Assembly (NCBI GenBank): GCA_030386875.1
Contig: CM059578.1
Span: 24,909,009 to 24,973,008 of the forward strand
DNA length: 64,000 nt
Direction: 5' to 3'
Origin: Morinoia aosen
Lineage: Eukaryota > Arthropoda > Malacostraca > Amphipoda > Talitridae
In this document: positions 61,811 through 64,000 of the stretch, piece after piece
How the letters are laid out: each line of letters begins with the position of its first letter
Position numbering within the stretch: position 1 is the first letter of the stretch
The notes under the pieces: model-generated
Database searches by the model: none
What the model saw: only the letters and a program-made list of their open reading frames with translations
What the model was told of the DNA's origin: nothing
Translations under genes and position numbers: made by a program

Positions 61811-64000
61811 GAAAATCTATTTTGTTCTCTTCTTGACATTGACCAAAAATGAAGATTGTTTCTCTTCAGAAATAGCTTTGATGATAGGTATGTAATTTTG
61901 TCAGTGAATGTGTGTAAGTTTTATTCTATTAAGATAGAATATTATATTATGAATCATTTTCATTGAACTTAGTAGTGGAATTGATTCAGTAAAAAACCAT
62001 TTTGAAGTATTTAAATGTAGTGAAGTGTTGAAACAAATGTGTAAATGAATAGTCTTACATAGTTGGAATAGTTGTGGTTTTCATTTAGACATTAGGTAGA
62101 CTTGATTGATGTTGAATGAGCATATGTAGGATATGTTTTGCTAGTGACTTGATTTAATTTCATGTTGTCTTTTTCTCTTGGATGTAGAAATGTAAGATTT
62201 TTCTCATTATTTTCTAGAAGTTTTGATGAAGTTCTACTAAGCAGACAATTTTGTTAATAAAGCGTTAGAGTATACGTTGTTGATTGAATCCTTCAGCATA
62301 AGTATTATCCTTTTTTGTTGTGAATATAGTTTTGGAAAGTTGGATGTGGTTGGGAAATGTTTAATGAGCTCACATCTTGATTCAATAAGTATTGTTCTGT
62401 GGAAGATTTATGACTCAAAGGAAATGGAAATGTTGTTGAAGTGTGGTTGAACTTGAGTATTTGGGTAGCATTTCTTTTAGAGAAATGTGCCCGAGCTAAA
62501 GGTTAGGTAGGGTTTATTTTTTTGTTGAAACAGAGTATGTTTTTGTTTTGTTACGGACCATATTTTTTCGGTTCACTGCTGTCCTGTTTTTTGTCAGCAC
62601 CTACTACTTTCTTCTTCAACTTTGATTTTGATTCATGAAATTCTTCCTCATCTTACTGTTTCTATGGCGTTTCTGCATAGATTCCCCATTCTCTCATCTG
62701 CATACTAAATGGTCGCTTCCTCCTTCCTCTCTTGGATACGTTTTTTTGTAGTGGTTAGGGAGGGTAACTTATAATCTTTATAATCTGGAATGTTTTAGAT
62801 AAATGTACATGTTGATGGTTGTGTTGTGACTGAACAACTAAACGGCCATATAAATGTAAGTGAATTGATAAAAATTTTTACCTGAAATGGAAAAGATGGT
62901 GTGAAAGTGCAGGTTTTGTATAGTAAATGATGTTTTTTGGAAGCTCACGTGTGAGCAAAAAGAGATAATAATTTAGAAATGTTGAAAAGAATAATTGAGG
63001 TAGCGCAGGGTTTTGTGTGTACTACATTTTTTGTAAAATCCCTCTGTGAGACATTGTATTGAAAGAGATTCATGTAGCCAATGCACTTAATTAGCCAGAC
63101 GAGTTGATAATGGAAATTATAAATGATGTTGTATGTATTTACAATGTGTTGGTAATAAAATACACATGTGTAAAGGTGTTGGCATAATTCACTATTCTTT
63201 CAAAACATGAGGGGCTAGAACTTGATGACAAGTAATATCACCTGGTTCTCTTGAAAGATATTTTTTTTGGAGAAAGAAGACTGTGAACAAACATGAATTG
63301 TTTGTGAATAATGTGAAAATATGAATGTATTTGAACCCTGTATTGTATACCCATTTCATTGTTAAATATTGTAAATAAAGGGACTTCTGAAAAGGAAAAT
63401 CGTTTTGTAAAAATGACTGATAGGAATAGGAGATACATTGAGAACAATATTGGGTGTAGGTTGCTGAATCCCAAATGTTCATATGCATGTAAGACTCTGA
63501 ATTGATGGATTCAATATTTTATTTAATGAGAAATAGGTGAAGAAGGATGTCTTGTGTTGAAGACAAATTTAATATGAAGCACGTATGGATGAAAATATTT
63601 GTATGTATGTTGTGGTGTAGATTTTTTTCTACATGAATAGATGCAAGTATGATTGCATTCACTGTAAGTGGGTGGTAGTGAGACTCAATAAATACTTCTT
63701 AAAAAGCAAGGACTTGAATGGAAATTGTCATGAAAGTAGAAGAATGCTTACTAAAAAGTATTGGTTTGTATATCACATGTAGTTCATGATAGCAGTGAGA
63801 CAATTGCATTTTAATTGTTATACTTTGAATTTGAATGGTGGTAAAATAAGGCTGGAATTGGACAGGTACATGGTAGAAATGGTATATACAAGGTACTTAA
63901 GTCATTCTGTCCTGTATATTCCAGAGGAAGAATTTTCAAAGTAATTTTTGGTACAATGTGGTTTGCTTGAGCATTTGTTATTGGGTAATAGTGCAGAAAT
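61811..64000 (+). repeat. B unit, B1/B2 hybrid (runs off the window)
   Basis: The 5' part follows B unit 1 (TCCTTCAGCATAAGTATTAT, present at about 21,103 and here about 62,289). The 3' part continues as B unit 2 does, past the point where B unit 1 ends (GTATATCACATGTAGTTCAT about 63,769; GCTTGAGCATTTGTTATTGG about 63,965, as at 24,114). It looks like B1 and B2 reduced to one by unequal exchange, or the unduplicated ancestral state. It contains an R3 insertion. No gene is visible. Confidence 0.72.
62475..62806 (+). mobile_element. R3 SINE-like element, copy c, with target-site duplications
   Basis: The body (62,489-62,792, about 304 bp) is flanked by TTTTAGAGAAATGT (62,475-62,488) and TTTTAGATAAATGT (62,793-62,806), 14 bp with one mismatch. 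B unit 1 has the matching empty site near 21,285 (TTATAGAGAAATGT running straight on). Duplications of this length are typical of LINE-mediated insertion. The right end has an ATAATCT repeat rather than poly-A. It could also be a processed copy of a host transcript. Confidence 0.78.

Larger units (their letters stand above)
60601..62215 (+). repeat. R2 unit 3 of triplication (no MITE, continues into B)
   Basis: F1 at about 60,734-61,204 and F2 at about 61,302-61,810. Where units 1 and 2 enter the MITE after TTTTTCTCATTATTTTC, this one reads on into TAGAAGTTTTGATGAAGTTC, as in the unamplified copy near 21,031. Confidence 0.88.
36037..64000. repeat. Higher-order repeat, copy 2 (partial, runs off the window)
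   Basis: Collinear with 1 to about 24,150. R1 cores match at an offset of about 36 kb. After the R2 block the offset grows to about 41.2 kb (for example, the CTACTAAGC landmark near 21,050 lies near 62,235). Two extra 2.17-kb R2 units and two extra 0.33-kb units account for nearly all of this growth. The copy has fewer B units than copy 1 at the point where the window ends. Confidence 0.85.

Noticed and set aside
1-64000. rRNA, tRNA or histone clusters as the basis of the tandem array
   Set aside because: No rRNA-like, tRNA-like or histone coding text was recognised in any unit on either strand.

Overview
This window shows no protein-coding gene, rRNA or tRNA that I can support. It is AT-rich, non-coding DNA built almost entirely from nested tandem repeats with a few small DNA-transposon and SINE-like insertions. 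The organism is probably an arthropod or similar invertebrate. The hints are the many GGTTAGGTTA-type tracts, a piggyBac-like MITE with TTAA target sites, and CpG-rich repeats next to CpG-poor ones. This is inference from sequence style, and I cannot name the species or chromosome. A sex-chromosome or other ampliconic or heterochromatic region would fit.

Largest scale: a higher-order repeat of about 36 kb. Base 1 onward is repeated from 36,037 onward. The four array landmarks at 1,206, 6,222, 11,025 and 15,850 recur at 37,240, 42,032, 46,836 and 51,913 (offsets 35.8-36.1 kb). The window therefore holds one full copy (1-36,036) and about 28 kb of a second.

Inside each copy: (i) a tandem array of roughly 4.8-kb units (R1). 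Each begins here at a GC-rich core with an inverted repeat, and full-length units carry two hairpins near +3.4 kb and a GGTTA-rich tract near +4.3 kb. Units largely alternate between two subtypes (alpha/beta), giving a dimer of about 9.6 kb. (ii) A chimeric last R1 unit whose 3' half is an old, diverged version. (iii) R2, a block with two foldback (long inverted repeat) elements, F1 and F2. It is single at 19.6-20.6 kb, but in the second copy it is a 2.17-kb unit present three times (56.3-62.2 kb), with a 548-bp MITE at each internal junction. (iv) B units of about 1.7-2.4 kb, strongly CpG-poor: three at 20.6-26.6 kb, and one B1/B2 hybrid at 61.8-64 kb. (v) A poorly matched 26.6-28.1 kb segment, then a degenerate R1 unit (28.1-32.4 kb) leading into the second array.

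Smaller insertions: a TTAA-flanked piggyBac-like MITE in a single R1 unit (2,841-3,069); three copies of a 260-300 bp SINE-like element R3, one with clear target-site duplications (62,475-62,806); and an isolated GC-rich hairpin at 26,600-26,648.

The + strand has a marked excess of G over C wherever I sampled it outside R3 and the GC-rich core. This is compatible with long-range + strand transcription in the germ line, but that is a hypothesis. The best candidates for something undescribed are the R1 megasatellite with its conserved hairpins (possible repeat-rich lncRNA or structural satellite), the MITE-at-junction amplification, and the CpG compartment contrast.
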